Assembly (NCBI GenBank): GCA_029945375.1
Contig: CM057067.1
Span: 1,488,001 to 1,552,000 of the forward strand
Length of the DNA stretch: 64,000 nt
From: Agaricus subrufescens
Taxonomy: Eukaryota > Basidiomycota > Agaricomycetes > Agaricales > Agaricaceae
Direction of reading: 5' to 3'
Both the position numbers and the translations under genes were made by a program. Each line of letters starts with the position of its first letter. The first letter of the stretch is position 1. Under the pieces are notes generated by a model that was not told the DNA's origin, did not search any database, and worked only from the letters and a program-made list of their open reading frames with translations. Shown here one piece after another: positions 33,650-45,819 of the stretch.

Positions 33650-35856
33650 AAACATGATTTGATTGTTTGTTCACATGCCGGAGACTGTGAAGATCTGGCC
33701 AGGAAATGGGCCTGAAAGGTTTTCGATATGAGATCGTGGGTTTGTACAGTTGCACTTAACGTGAAAGGAGTGCAAGTGTCCGATAAAGCCGTTGGAATTC
33801 CAAAGAAACGACATAGAAATATATTATTCTGAGCTTGATATCGCCAGCCTGATGATACTCACCTCAACACGATTTTTCAGTAACGGCTTCATCTTGTAAC
33901 AGTCGACTTGGTGAACGCGTCCGGATTTGCTATCCGGCTAGCCGCCCATCCTGGGACTATCGAGCCTTTCACATGGTGAGCGAAACATTGATGTTCCCAA
34001 GAATGTCTCTTACCCGTCAATATCGAACAGGTTCACACGAATACCCCACCTTGACGCCTCTCCAAAAGTACAAATTGAATGCCGTGGGGAGTCTCCACTA
34101 TGAGGTCTTCGAATGATGTTTTCTCGTAAGGATATCTGAGCTGCAAAACATCAAAAGGGCCTTATCAGGAGGCTGTGGGTTGATGCCAGAAAGTGGCCGT
34201 TGTGGGAGAGAGATTTGAGATTTGAGAAGCTCGAGCAGCTGTAAGAACATGGTATCCATGTATGTCCCGTTCTGGAAAATGAAGGTTAGAGGTTCCGCTC
34301 GCAAGAGATAATTCTTCGCTTATGATCAAGCACTGGTGTCCGATTTTCCAGGATTATATCCTGAAATCCCCCAAGGTTATAAATATCCAAACAAAGATGA
34401 TTTCGACATAAAGGAGTTGGTTTGATGTTTCAGGAGGGGTCGCCGGAGAGTACTGATATCGGGGCACGTTATAAATAATAAAGATTTCGCGTCAAGCACC
34501 ACAAGGGGACAGTGAACTGACACGGCTCTATCCCCAAATGATAGCTCGCACGGCATTATGCGTTAAGCTGCTCCCCGTTGTTCACAAGTTAAGTTGTTGA
34601 GAAGTTCCTGAGAGTCATGGCGTTGGAAAAAACCCGAGTATTTTCATTAGCCAATGGGTAGTTGAGATGCTTACCGCAAATCGCAAGCCAAGGCAAGGCT
34701 TGAACGTGCTTTATCCCTGTCTATAGCGAGCCACATAGTCAGAAACCTTTTTGAACAGACGCATGCCTTGTTACGTTTCTTGAGATCTTGATTTCCACTA
34801 AGTAGAGAAATCGAGATACGCGTGATTTTCCCGAGCTTGAGGTGACCCAGTTCGCACCTCCCCTCAATTCATCAGCGCTCGATTTGATGATCCAGATACT
34901 AGTATCGCCACAGATCGACAGAGGATAAATGAACCGGTAAGTAGGTATATCGCCTTATAGAGCTCGGAGTCCGGTCAGTTTTCCGCGAATTAAGCAAGAT
35001 GGAGATTTCAACACCGATTGTCCCGTAGAAAAGTAAACTGTAGAGTTGCTCCGTGCCCCAGAGACGGTAAGCGAAGAGAAGAGACTCCAGATTGCAAGTA
35101 GTTCGAAATTAAGGCACAAAGGGGTCGATTCCGTCTGAGTCAGTGTACTTATTGCTAGGCTTCAGGATCGATGACGCGCAGCGTTGGTTTAGCGTGATGC
35201 GCTAGCTCTGTATGGATCCGACAATACCAGTCGGTACTGAGTAGTTCGCAGTACTTGATTCCAGTGTTTTCTCCAGCCTCCGGGAGGGGGGACCTTGATG
35301 ATCGTCGAGTGATGCGAGAACATTATGTAATCCGACAAGCTCGTTGAAACAGGAGGCTTTGACTGAACTTGTACGCTTAACATCCTACTTCATGCTACTT
35401 ATGGCGGCTGAAAACGCAGCAGTTCTATGGCTCAGTAGTGTCTTTGTTCGGCTATCTCTGGCTACAGGAAATGGCGTCTCTTCTCACACGCGAAAGGGCG
35501 TGATCAACTACTCATGAGTTCATAAACGAGGTTACTCAGGCTACACCTGACTTGAACAATGCGCCAGCACTCCGCATGACTCATCGCGGTCCCTATTCTC
35601 GACAAAAGACAATCAAATTGCGTCGTGGGCAATTGTTCTGTGACGAAAGTTCACATATGAAGTGGCACGAGCTCTTATTGTTACCTAGTAGCATGTGAAC
35701 AAGAGCGCAATTGTCTTTGAGCCCTTCCATTCTGGCACCCTATCCGTCAGCGTCCCTGCGCTCTCTTATATTAGTGACCTATGTCGCTTTCCTATTCACT
35801 TTCCGTTTTTCTTGCGCGCCCTTCCCCACTGTCTGATAGAATATTGCTCACCGGCC
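33650..35856. other. Intergenic
   Basis: About 2.2 kb without a convincing gene. The longest open frame (68 codons, minus strand, 34098–34304, containing LQLLELLKSQISLPQRPLSG) could be a leftover exon but has no partner exons that I could join. Confidence 0.45.
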
Positions 35857-37849
35857 ATGTTCATTCCGTATAAACCCAGCACGACTGCCATATACAAAAA
35901 GAGGCATAAATCACCGGTGCCATCACTCGAGTAAGTCGACATTCTATAAAGTGACATGAATTGATTAATATTTCATACAGTGCTCGACTTGCTCTTGCAA
36001 AAGCGGAGAGGGATCCGATGCCTGTTTTAAACGCACCATGTAACCCAATTTTACCTGCAAATGTTAATCGTTCTTTTATTTCCTCTCGATTCAGAAGACC
36101 TTCGGTATGTTTTCTCCAAATTCTCGTTAGCGCGTTGATCAAACTTTCAAGCAGCTAAGTCATGATACCAACCACCAAACCAAGCAACGCAACAAAGAGT
36201 TACCGGCATGTAGACTTCCCGACGACCTTTACTCGTTGATTTTCATGGAGTGTACACGGTTCCCCCTGAAAGACTTAGAGAATTGGAGCTGGATGACTGT
36301 ATCATATGTCTGCTCTACCTGGAGGGGTGCGGCTTTGCGGTGCCGAAGGCTGTGGGCATCTGTTGATTTCACTTGCCACCGGAAGACCATAGCTTCCCTG
36401 GATCGAGCGAAAGGTTTACCCTTGTCGATTCGAACTGTAGCAAACCAACGTAATTACCGGCAATTGAGGAGCGTCCTTACTACTGCTCAGCAAATCCGGG
36501 ATATTCATATCGACTCTTCATTTGATGATATCCAACCCTTACTGGAGTCTCTCGCGCATCCAAATCCTACCCTTACTTCACTTACGATCAACGTTCTTTC
36601 AACGGACTCATCTCACTGCTATCCTCACCCTATCTTTCCTTCCTGTAGGACGTTGCCAAACCTACAAATTGCCCACTTGAATGCCGCACCTCTTTATCTT
36701 CTGCCTCCCAATTTACCCTCTCTCACCGACCTCACCCTATGTAACCTCCCGCACAGCGAAAGCCGAACTAGTGTCTTCAGACTGCTTTCTAGCCTTTCGC
36801 AGCTGCAACGTCTTACCGTCCTGCAGTGTACGATACCGAGTGGGAGCCTCCCTGCTCAAGTAAATCTTCCAAACCTTCTCTATTTGAAAGTCGGAGGTTC
36901 TTTGGAACAAGTCGCGGATTTCCTCGAGCTCGTCATCATCACCCCTTCCTGCCAACTTTCTTGTTCCCTCAACAAAATGGACAAAATCTCGGAGAACCTT
37001 TGGCGCTTCTGCCAATCCATTGGTTCCTTCTCATCCGCATCCAACGAGAACGTGCCAATAGAAACGCTTGCCTTAACCTGTAATGAAGAATCTACGAGGT
37101 TTACGACTTCATATGAGCCCAACCCCGATTTTCGTCAATCTATCCGTGTTCGTGCCTTTGGACCAAAAGGCAAGCTAGGGCATGCAGCATTCGATATAAT
37201 GATTGGACCTGGCGATCAAACTATTTCTGATGATATCATGATTCGAACGCTCTCTGGTATTTTACGAGCTCTCGTCCTGACGAGAGTGCAAACCCTTTCA
37301 GTGCACAACATTGACGTCATCACCCAGAAGGCATGGACAGAGTTTCTCCGAGCGTTGCCGCAGCTGCGTGTATTGGTTATCAAAGGCTACGCACCTTTCG
37401 GGTTGACGTGGGCACTTTTGATGGACGTAACATCCATCGGTCCTGGTATACCACGTTTCTTGATACCCCAATTGGACGATGTTTATCTTTATGACGTTGA
37501 TTGTTCGAGCGGTAGCCTCATGGTGTCTCCAAAGGAGCAAGTCAACTCACATTCCAACATGGATGACTCGAGGTTCATAGATGTTCTTGTTACGTGTTTG
37601 AAGCGTCGTCGACGACATAAACTTGGGTTAAGAAGCTTGACAGTGACGAGATGCGATAGAGTGTCCCAAATGGCATTGGAAGAAGCCAGACGTCTGGTAC
37701 CTCATTTAGTTTGGGACATTCGTGGAAGAATGAAGCAAGAGCCATCGACGACCTACCGTAATGTTTATCCTGACGTTCCAAGGAATGATGCACGACATTA
37801 TGGGCGTTTGAAGGCGTTGACCGACGAAAACGTGTGTTCCGCCTTGTAG
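35857..37849 (+). CDS. F-box-like / leucine-rich repeat protein
   Basis: Three exons, 35857–35930, 35981–36104 and 36155–37849, join in phase (630 aa, ATG gives MFIPYKPSTT). An F-box-like segment follows at about residues 85–130, with LPDDLYSLIFMEC, WMTVSYVCSTWRGAALRCRRLWASVDF. Irregular leucine-rich repeats follow (LTSLTINVLS, LPNLQIAHLNAAPLYLLPPNLPSLTDLTLCNL and LQRLTVLQCTIPSG). This arrangement is very common in Agaricomycetes, where such proteins are expanded and presumed to be substrate receptors of SCF ubiquitin ligases. The substrate is unknown. The upstream exons are essential, since the F-box begins before the large exon's first ATG. Confidence 0.8.
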
Positions 37850-38373
37850 TTGGTTCTACTTCTGCGGTTTTAAGGCCTTTTTAGGGGGTGGCTTCTCTTT
37901 ATTAAGACACCTTGATTTGTCTTGCTGTAATCTTATTCGACTTGTTTTGTTTGTAACACTACTTTCTTCTGTGTATGATGGATGCATAGATAGCTTAAAT
38001 CATCCCCGTAGGCCTGGAAATACGTCACCGTTGTTCGATACACGAAGGTACCTGAAAGGCGGCTCTAACAACGAGGCAAGGGACTGTAAAGTCTAAGTGG
38101 ACTTAACCGGCACACCCTTATGCTACAACGTCCGTTTTAGTATCTAATAATTCGCCGCCGCTGTTCCTTAGATCAGTCTACTTTCTGGATGTTTAGATGC
38201 GTAGAACATCCAAAGATCAGATGTTATTGGAGTTTCTGATTATCGACCTCATTTGACTTCGTTTTGAGCTGACCGGTTCGTCTGCCCGGCATCCGCCATT
38301 CACGTGTGCATGTACAGTACGTAGTCACAGAAAATGTGAGTGTCACAACTGATGGGTCACGCCCCCCCAAGCT

Positions 38374-40187
38374 ATGCCAGAGATTCCTGTCGACGCACAG
38401 GTTTTTGACGTGGTATTTCACCCAACTTTCTCTACTGTATATGTAGGGCTTTTGAATGGACGTGTTGGAGCATATGCGTACGACCAGCAAGGAGGCCATC
38501 AGAAAGTTTTCTCACTACGGCCCTCAAAACGCTCCTGCCGTGGACTCAGTATAAACGAAGATGGTTCCAAGCTGTACGCTGTGGGAAAGTCCAAAGCATT
38601 GTAGTAAGTCACCGATATTCATCGGTTTGTCTCATGCTCGACTACTCTATTGCAGTACGATTGACACCAAAACAGAGCAGTTGGACAGTCGAGCTGGAGC
38701 ACACGAGTGAGTAATGTGCAGAGTCCTTCATCGTCAGCGCCCGCCCAGAACTAATCTCATTAGTGTCTAAAGATATACCATAAACCGTGTCAAACACCTC
38801 ATGCCAGGGCTACTGAGTACTGGTGACGATGAAGGCGTTATCAAGGTATGATTGCATCCCTCAAGCTTCTTACTCCACTCTTGACTCTGAATGTGCAGCT
38901 GTGGGATTCCCGCCAAAAGGATCCCGTCCGAACGTATGACCATCATTTTGATTACATCAGTGATTTTCTTTGGTTGGAAGACAAAAAGCAGTTAGTAGCT
39001 ACAAGGTATGTATTCATTACTGTGCCGTCGAAATGATATAATTAATTCGCCACCGCTCCTCAATTGGCTGGTTTCGGGTCGTCAGTGCCGATGGAACTCT
39101 TTCTGTTATGGACGTTCGTTCAAAAAAGCCCAAACCTATCGCACGTTCAGAAGATCAAGAAGATGAACTGCTGTCGATCGTGGCCATAAAGGGGTGAGCC
39201 CTCTTTGTTGCTTGCTCTCCCTTAGATTCGACAACCACATGGTGGAGGCCTAGCCTCTCGTGAAAACACGGGGTGCTCTTTAAATAACAAGTATCCACAT
39301 CTCCACCGTGATGTTTGGTTGTCAAGTATGATGCTACCCACTATAACTTTTACTGAGGCCTGAATGTAGAACGTCGAAAATCATCATGGGAACGCAGCTG
39401 GGGATTCTGTCAGTGTTCAACCGCAGTAGTGGCTGGGGAGATTGTGTTGACCGTATCCCTGGGTAAGTTTAATCCATCTGACAGAGAGTATTTGACTAAG
39501 GGACGCGCGATCAGACATCCCATGTCCGTGGATGCCCTCTGCAATATACCGCCAGACTTTCCGGAAGCTGACAGCGCAAGTACCATTCTGACCGGTTCGT
39601 CTGACGGTTATGTACGTGCTGTGCAGATCTTACCAACCAAGCTGCTCGGAGTTGTGGCTGATCACGGGGATTGGCCCGTTGAGAGAATTGCCGTCGGTGG
39701 AGGAACAAGTGAACTTAGCCTTAGTACGGATGAAGAAGAAGAAGAATGGCATGGAATCAAAGGGGTTGTGGGAGAAACGGGCCGTGATACGACAGCGTCC
39801 GATGACGAAAGTGATGAAAGTGATGAAAATGATGATAGTTGCCAATCAATAGGGCGGTGGTGGGTTGGAAGTGTGGGACACGAGGATGGTCTGACGCTGA
39901 CTGACTTAATGTCTTTTTTCCGCGACCGCAAATCTTCTCGGCAAGCCGTGGAAGAGATTACCGATGAGAGTGACGTTGACAATGGGCAGTCGGAGGCATA
40001 CGGACAGAGTCATATCCAAATCTCGGACCTCAAGGTGGATACCCCGAAGGTCGATGACGTTAGTGAAAATCAGCTGGTTCTTGAGCGGAAAAGAACTCGG
40101 GCGAGCGATCAGACCGATACAAAGAGGAAAAACAGAAAGAAAAATGTTGTCATGATCGAAGATGCCTCATTCTTTAGGGACCTATAA
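38374..40187 (+). CDS. JIP5: WD-repeat ribosome biogenesis protein JIP5 (WDR55 type)
   Basis: Seven exons join in phase: 38374–38603, 38656–38706, 38773–38845, 38899–39005, 39086–39193, 39370–39462 and 39515–40187, predicting 444 aa. Family blocks are present throughout: MPEIPVDAQVFDVVFHPT, PSKRSCRGLSINEDGSKLYAVGK, DYISDFLWLEDKKQLVAT, ADGTLSVMDVRSKKPK, SEDQEDELLSIV, GTQLGILSVFNRSSGWGDCV, and TGSSDGYVRAVQILPTKLLG. It should form a seven-bladed beta-propeller and act in the nucleolus in large-subunit rRNA maturation. The C-terminus is acidic then basic (SDESDENDDS, KRKNRKKN), as is usual for the family. The stop lies about 20 bp from a possible convergent small gene. Confidence 0.93.
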
Positions 40188-40207
40188 TCTACATTTGTTG
40201 GAAATTT

Positions 40208-40562
40208 TTATCCGCCCTGAGAGCCGTTCTGAGAGCCGTTCTGAGAGCGTTTCCTGCGTGGCAGTCGCATTCCAGGGGTGACAGCTTCCAGTACGTTCCC
40301 GTCGCCGTGGCGCAGGTCGACTTCAGCCTGCACATTAAGCAATCAATGCTTTCCGCGTGGAATGACTTCAGAATTTGGCGTCTGGCCAAACTCTTTTGAG
40401 TTTAGCGAGACGTTATGGGATTTTATGAAATTTACGTACCTGGAATCGGAAAAGAGTCGCTCGGTTTATCAAAGTATGTCAGCATGCGCAAAAAATACAC
40501 AAGTCACGACCTCCAGAGACTGATCACGTATGGTTTGCTTTCCAAGCCCGCTGCCGCCACAT
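40208..40562 (-). CDS. Possible small protein (75 aa)
   Basis: Three short exons, 40562–40528, 40439–40367 and 40327–40208, join in phase and predict a 75-residue protein starting MWRQRAWKANHTYVNFIKS and ending with a basic stretch and a Gly/Ser/Asn/Gln tail (LPRRKR, SQNGSQNGSQGG). The tail is coded by a 12-bp tandem repeat. The second intron would be only 39 nt, which is short for this genome. No family recognised. The gene would be convergent with JIP5. It could be a chance assembly of open frames. Confidence 0.3.
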
Positions 40563-41339
40563 TTCTCTGATTAATCAATCAGCTGTTATTGGGACCCTTC
40601 TGTTCTTCTAGGACGTACGTAGGAAGAAGAAGATAAGCAACTCTCCAAAGGACCTGAGAATAGATATCAGATTGATTCGAATCGAAAAAGTATTGACGTC
40701 TGCCAGTAGCAGTTGGCTCCAGAGGGAGTTGAGAACACACTGAATAATCAGACTGGGAAATTCGCTTAACCGACCTGGCGTGTCTAGTCGCTGTTGGAAC
40801 TTTCACACAGTCGAGATTATGAGAGTGCGGGGAAACATTGTCCGCAATTGGGGTGGAACTCGATAAGAAAATGACATAGCAGGGTGGGTCAAGGTCTGGC
40901 TCGCCCGAAATTAGAGCAGGCTGGTGCACTAGAAAAGGAAACATGTTGGACGCCCAGCAAGATTCCGTGCTCAGTTCGCAGTGGGTCGTTATTGAGGTTT
41001 GCTCTTGAGGTTTGCTCTGTCCATCAGTAGAGGGGTGGGAAGTTATGGAATTAAGCGAGTCGCGAGCCTCAGTTCGTGTTGTGCCTTGTGCGCCGTCCAA
41101 TGCTTTGCCCCAAGGCCGAGTAGTCCTTGAGGATAAGGCAGAGTTTCAAAGCACACTGACCTTGGTACCTTTGCAGAGCACACGCTGTGATGTAAATGGC
41201 CCGGTTGGACCGGAATTGGAGTCGAGCACGTGCAGATACCGACGGATCTTGGACTTGACGCGGGGGTGCCGTACTCGTCGTTACTGGGCTACGACTTTGT
41301 CCTTCATTACCCATTCTTACTGGTCGTGAATCTTGTGTT
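40563..41339. other. Upstream region of ALDH7
   Basis: About 780 bp with overlapping open frames on both strands (for example 173 codons on minus, 40579–41100) but no recognisable motif. Probably promoter and leader of the downstream gene. Confidence 0.4.
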
Positions 41340-43583
41340 ATGTTGACTATCGCGAGGCAGACAATTAGAACCCCGAATCGTGTCTCTACTCGCGCTCTTT
41401 CCGCTCGAGCTTCTACTATCCTTTCTAAATTGGGCATTGACGCGAGCGCGGATGTTCATGGCGTTTATGATGGCCAATGGCGCGGCTCTGGCGATATAGT
41501 AGTATCCAAATGCCCCACGACTGGCGAAGAGTTGGCTCGCGTCAGGACTGCATCCCAGGAGGAACTACGGGAGGCATTGGCACGGACCCGAGAAGCGTAT
41601 ACCATCTTTCGTCGTAAGTTGGAGTCACTTGAATGCGGAATAGTCACATAAAGATGTTTGTAGACGTTCCGGCGCCCAAACGAGGCGAAATTGTGAGGCA
41701 AGTCCGTGAAGCATTGTTTGCCAAGGTTGGTGCTTTCCGGATGAGCGCAGTCGGTGTTTCCTAATTACCTGACACTTAAGCGCGACGATCTTGGGGCACT
41801 GGTCTCTCTGGAAATGGGAAAAATACGAACGGAGGGTGAGGGGGAGGTTCAAGAAGTAGTCGATATCGTGAGTAATGTGTTGTCAAGCCAGAAGGAAACT
41901 TATTCCCCCTCCTAGTGCGACTATGCAGTTGGTTTGTCGAGAATGATGAATGGTAGCTTCATTGCGTCGGAAAGACCTGAGCATTCTATCCTCCATGGTG
42001 CGGCAATCAATCGGTTTCTCATATGTCCAATTGTTGACATGCTGGAATGTATAGTTCCTAACCCCCTGGGCGTTGTGGCAGTCCTATCAGCTTTCAATTT
42101 CCCCGTCGCCGTATATGGATGGTTAGGCATTTTATCACCTCAAAATATGGTTAATTTAGTTTTGAACCACATGTAGGAATTTGGCCCTTTCAATGGCTGC
42201 TGGAAACGCAACGATCTGGAAGCCTTCTCCTACCACTCCTTTATGTTCAATCGCGCTCACAAAAATAATATCCCGCGTACTTGAGGAAAATGGTATTCCT
42301 GGGGCTGTTGCAAGTCTTGTGACCGGCGATAAGGACGTTGGAGCGCCTCTCGTCAACGATCCTAGCGTAGAGCTCGGTAAGGCTCTCGCAGTGGCACTAT
42401 TTGCGTCGTTAACCTACCTATATAGTATCTTTCACTGGCAGCGAACAAGTTGGGCGCATCGTTGGTAAAGCTGTAATGTCACGATTTGGGAAAACGATTC
42501 TAGAGCTCGGCGGCAATAATGGTAAGGTTTTCTTGATCTGATTCGCCATTCGCTTAGTGAATTCTACTTGCTGGTAGCCTCGATCGTCATGCCTGATGCG
42601 GATTTGTCACTGGCCGTTCCAGCGGTTGGTTTCGGTGCCATAGGCACGGCTGGCCAGAGATGCACATCCACACGGAGATTGTACCTTCATCGGTCTATAG
42701 CCAATGAATTTTTGGAGCGGCTTGAGAAGCTCTACAAATCCATCAGACCCGGAGATCCTCTCGAGCCGAAGACCCTGTTGGGCCCCTTGCATTCTCGCGC
42801 TGCTCGTGACACTTATTCGCAAACCATCGACCATTTGAAGACCATTGGCTCAGAGCTTTTGGTCGGAGGGAAGTCCTATGACAATGCGCCCTTTAGTGGT
42901 GGTAACTTTGTCGAGCCCACGATTTCAATCCCCAAATCGGTGAACAAATCAGATAGCATCTGGACAACAGAAGTCTTTGCACCTATCCTCAACGTTGGGA
43001 TCTTCGATGAGCTCGATCAAGCTATCGAATGGAATAATGCCGTTCCCCAGGTTGGTGTAGCTGTTATGCATTGACGTGTCGCTAATATTTTCGCACGAAG
43101 GGGCTCTCCAGCAGCTTGTGGACGCGCGACGTTAGGAACGTTGGTAAATGGATCGGCCCCGGCGGCTCTGATACGGGAATTGTTAACGTGAGTGGCTACT
43201 AAAGATCAACTTGTAGCTGATGTTCATTTTGGGAAATCCCTAGGTCAACGTGGGTACCAGCGGTGCAGAGATTGGGGCCCCTTTCGGTGGTAACAAGGTC
43301 CGTGATCCGCGCTTCTTTTTCCATGCTGTTAGTTAACCCCAGTTTTTCAGAGCACTGGATGGTGATTATCGACTGGTTTCTGTTGCACACCTCGCACCTG
43401 ACATGTGTAATTTCTAGGGGCCGTGAATCCGGTGGCGATGCATGGAAACAATATGTTCGCTGGAGTTCCTGCACTAGTGAGTCAGCTATGATATAAAATA
43501 TTTTTCTCCACTGACACACCATATTCGCAGTCAACTTTTCAAACGCAGCTCCTCTTGCACAGGGCGTCAACTTCTCCGCTTAG
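41340..43583 (+). CDS. ALDH7-type aldehyde dehydrogenase (alpha-aminoadipic semialdehyde dehydrogenase/antiquitin)
   Basis: Thirteen exons join in phase: 41340–41613, 41664–41725, 41781–41867, 41916–41997, 42055–42121, 42177–42376, 42426–42521, 42578–43050, 43101–43187, 43244–43297, 43351–43361, 43418–43476 and 43531–43583, predicting 534 aa. The family oxidises aldehydes with NAD+, notably alpha-aminoadipic semialdehyde in lysine breakdown, and betaine or lipid aldehydes. The basic N-terminus ([21 protein letters not shown]) looks like a mitochondrial presequence. ALDH7 blocks include [37 protein letters not shown], the catalytic Glu in LELGGNN, the catalytic Cys in [27 protein letters not shown] and [15 protein letters not shown]. 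Exon 11 is an 11-nt microexon. The exact physiological substrate is inferred. Confidence 0.93.
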
Positions 43584-44129
43584 ATGGACTTGATTTGGGC
43601 TCGGGGCTAAATCATCGATGTCCCAGCTTTAATGTAGCAGTTTAGATTCTCGCAATCAGTAGTGTTAACGCTCGTATGTCTTGTGCGCCTTATGCCCCGC
43701 ATCAATGATCTGGCTCGGTTCGTTGTCGCATGCTTCAAAACAATCTAAATCGGGTTGAGATCTGATCTGATGGTTTTCGTAATTCACAAACGGTTCGCTA
43801 TTCAAATTGAGCAATCGCGAGCAATGCCAGTATTGGAGTCGGTTATCTGTGATTCACGGCCAGCCGATTTTAAATCAATGTTTAGCGGTGTGAATGAAAA
43901 CTGGGATTATGGCAACCCTTACGGAGAAAGATGTTCATCCATGTGGGTTTAGCAATCTTCGCCACCGTGTCCCCATCCACCCATTCGAGATTGTTAGTGC
44001 GTAAGAGATACTCCGTAGAGCCCACCACGTATCACCGATGGAAGCATTTATTGACTAGGTTGCTGGTTTATTTTCTGCTTTACATCTATACTTGCCCCTG
44101 TACCCATCTTTCAACTTCTGCTTCTCAAC
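43584..44129. other. Intergenic
   Basis: No gene seen. The last 60 bp before 44130 are pyrimidine-rich (ctttacatctatacttgccc and similar), like a fungal promoter and leader. Confidence 0.45.
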
Positions 44130-45819
44130 ATGTCGACTCCCGACGACCTACCATGGCCAGAACTGGGGAACGTTTCTCGCGGTGCAACTCGAGGAAATCA
44201 AGGTCAAAAAGGCGTGCTCGGTCCTCCAGACCGCGAAGGACGCTGTGTACTTCAGCTTCGAGTTCAGCCTGGCGTCCTCGCCGTACGCCTTAACCGCCAA
44301 GCAAGTGAATGGTACCGTATCCTGGACAACGAAGTCAACCGAGCCCTCAAACTCACGAAGACGTACTGGAGAAAAGCGAGGAGGAGGCAGGATTATGATG
44401 CCAGAGCGGACCAAGATCATATGGAGCTTCACGAGTGGTTACAACAGCTGAAGGACAAAACCATGTCGCATTTGGAGCTCCTGATGCAGAAGGGCGACAT
44501 CCAAGGACCACCATACACGATGCCCGACGACATTGAGCTTACTTTCCTCCGCAAGTTCATCGAACGCCAAGCCTCCGGAATCCCTCATAATCCTCGACTA
44601 CGGAATGCGATGCAAGACGGGACATATCCACATCCAGATCATTCTGCTGAGTCATTGACTCCTGAACCGTCTGAAGGAGGTTTTATGGATTCTCGAAATC
44701 GTAAGCCCCTCGTCCCCTTGAATCCGCGTTCTACCGATTCGACTAACATGTAGACTATGCAGACCGTGTGTCTGATGATTCTCTGCAACTTGGCATTCAC
44801 TCACGGTCGTCAGTATCACCTTCGTTAATGAGCCCAGAAGCGTTACTCCAAGAAGCCGGGTCTTCGAGTGAGTCTAGTTTAGCATGATTACTCCCACATA
44901 TTAATTATCTCCAAGAACAAGCATTACAGGCCGCTCGCATGTCGTTGATTCGAGCACAGAAGGACACGCAAGATGCCTTCATGCGATACACGGCATGCCT
45001 CGATGTTGAGAGGCAAGCAAGGCAAGCCGTCACCACGGCTGAAAAAAGACGCGACGACATAAGTCAGTATCTACCGATAACCCTCATTTCGTGGCTCACA
45101 GATGTCAAGTGACAGTTCTCTTGGCCCGGAGCCAACCCCAAGCAGGTGTGCTTGCACAGTATGTGCTGGTAGCAACTGGACTAATTTTAGGCGACCTAGA
45201 TTTTGGCGCAGACACAAGATCTAGAAACTCGTCGCTCTCAGGAGACGAAAGGGGAAGCCCGTCGCGATATCACGCTGAAGTAAGCGCCTTCTTTCTCCCA
45301 TGAGAGCATCGTTTTCAATCCCCACCCTGCAGTTCCAGGACAACCGATCCGCTTTCATTGATGCGCGTGTGCAACCTAAATCCATGGAACCGTGGTCAGA
45401 GCCAGATGCGACCCAAGGCATTTACAGTGCAAATGAAGTTGCCAATCATATTGAGGTACGCTGCATTCCACCTGCCATGTTTTCCGTTCGTGATTATGAT
45501 ATCCCCCCGGATGGCAGGACCCCTCTGGCCGATCTAGAAAGCGAGCTTGGGAACACCCCAATCAATTAACAGGTGACCCTGACTCATCAACTCTTCTCGT
45601 TGTATGGCATCGCTGATACCAGTTTTCCTTTGACAGATGGCCAATATGCATGTGAGGTAACGTCAAACGTATCGTCGTATCACCTTCTCTTATTCAAAAT
45701 CAGATCAGGAGCTTGCATCCCTACCTCCCCGCAAGCGTATACACCACATGATAGCCAATGGATTCGATGTGATAAACACTCCAGGATTGCAGGCTACTAG
45801 TATGACGCTTCATTCTTGA
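44130..45819 (+). CDS. Uncharacterised coiled-coil protein
   Basis: Eight exons join in phase: 44130–44700, 44754–44867, 44916–45062, 45191–45279, 45333–45455, 45518–45572, 45637–45656 and 45709–45819, predicting 409 aa. The N-terminal half contains a basic helical region (DNEVNRALKLTKTYWRKARR and HMELHEWLQQLKDKTMSHL). Exon 3 codes for a strongly helical Ala/Arg/Gln stretch (QALQAARMSLIRAQKDTQDA...ERQARQAVTTAEKRRDD), a likely coiled coil. The C-terminus is Pro/basic (LASLPPRKRIHHMIANG). No family recognised. An alternative frame is open at about 44165–44315 and reads as a plausible helical protein (VQLEEIKVKKACSVLQTA), which may mark a compensated frameshift. The exon chain downstream is better supported than the first 60 residues. 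Confidence 0.65.
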
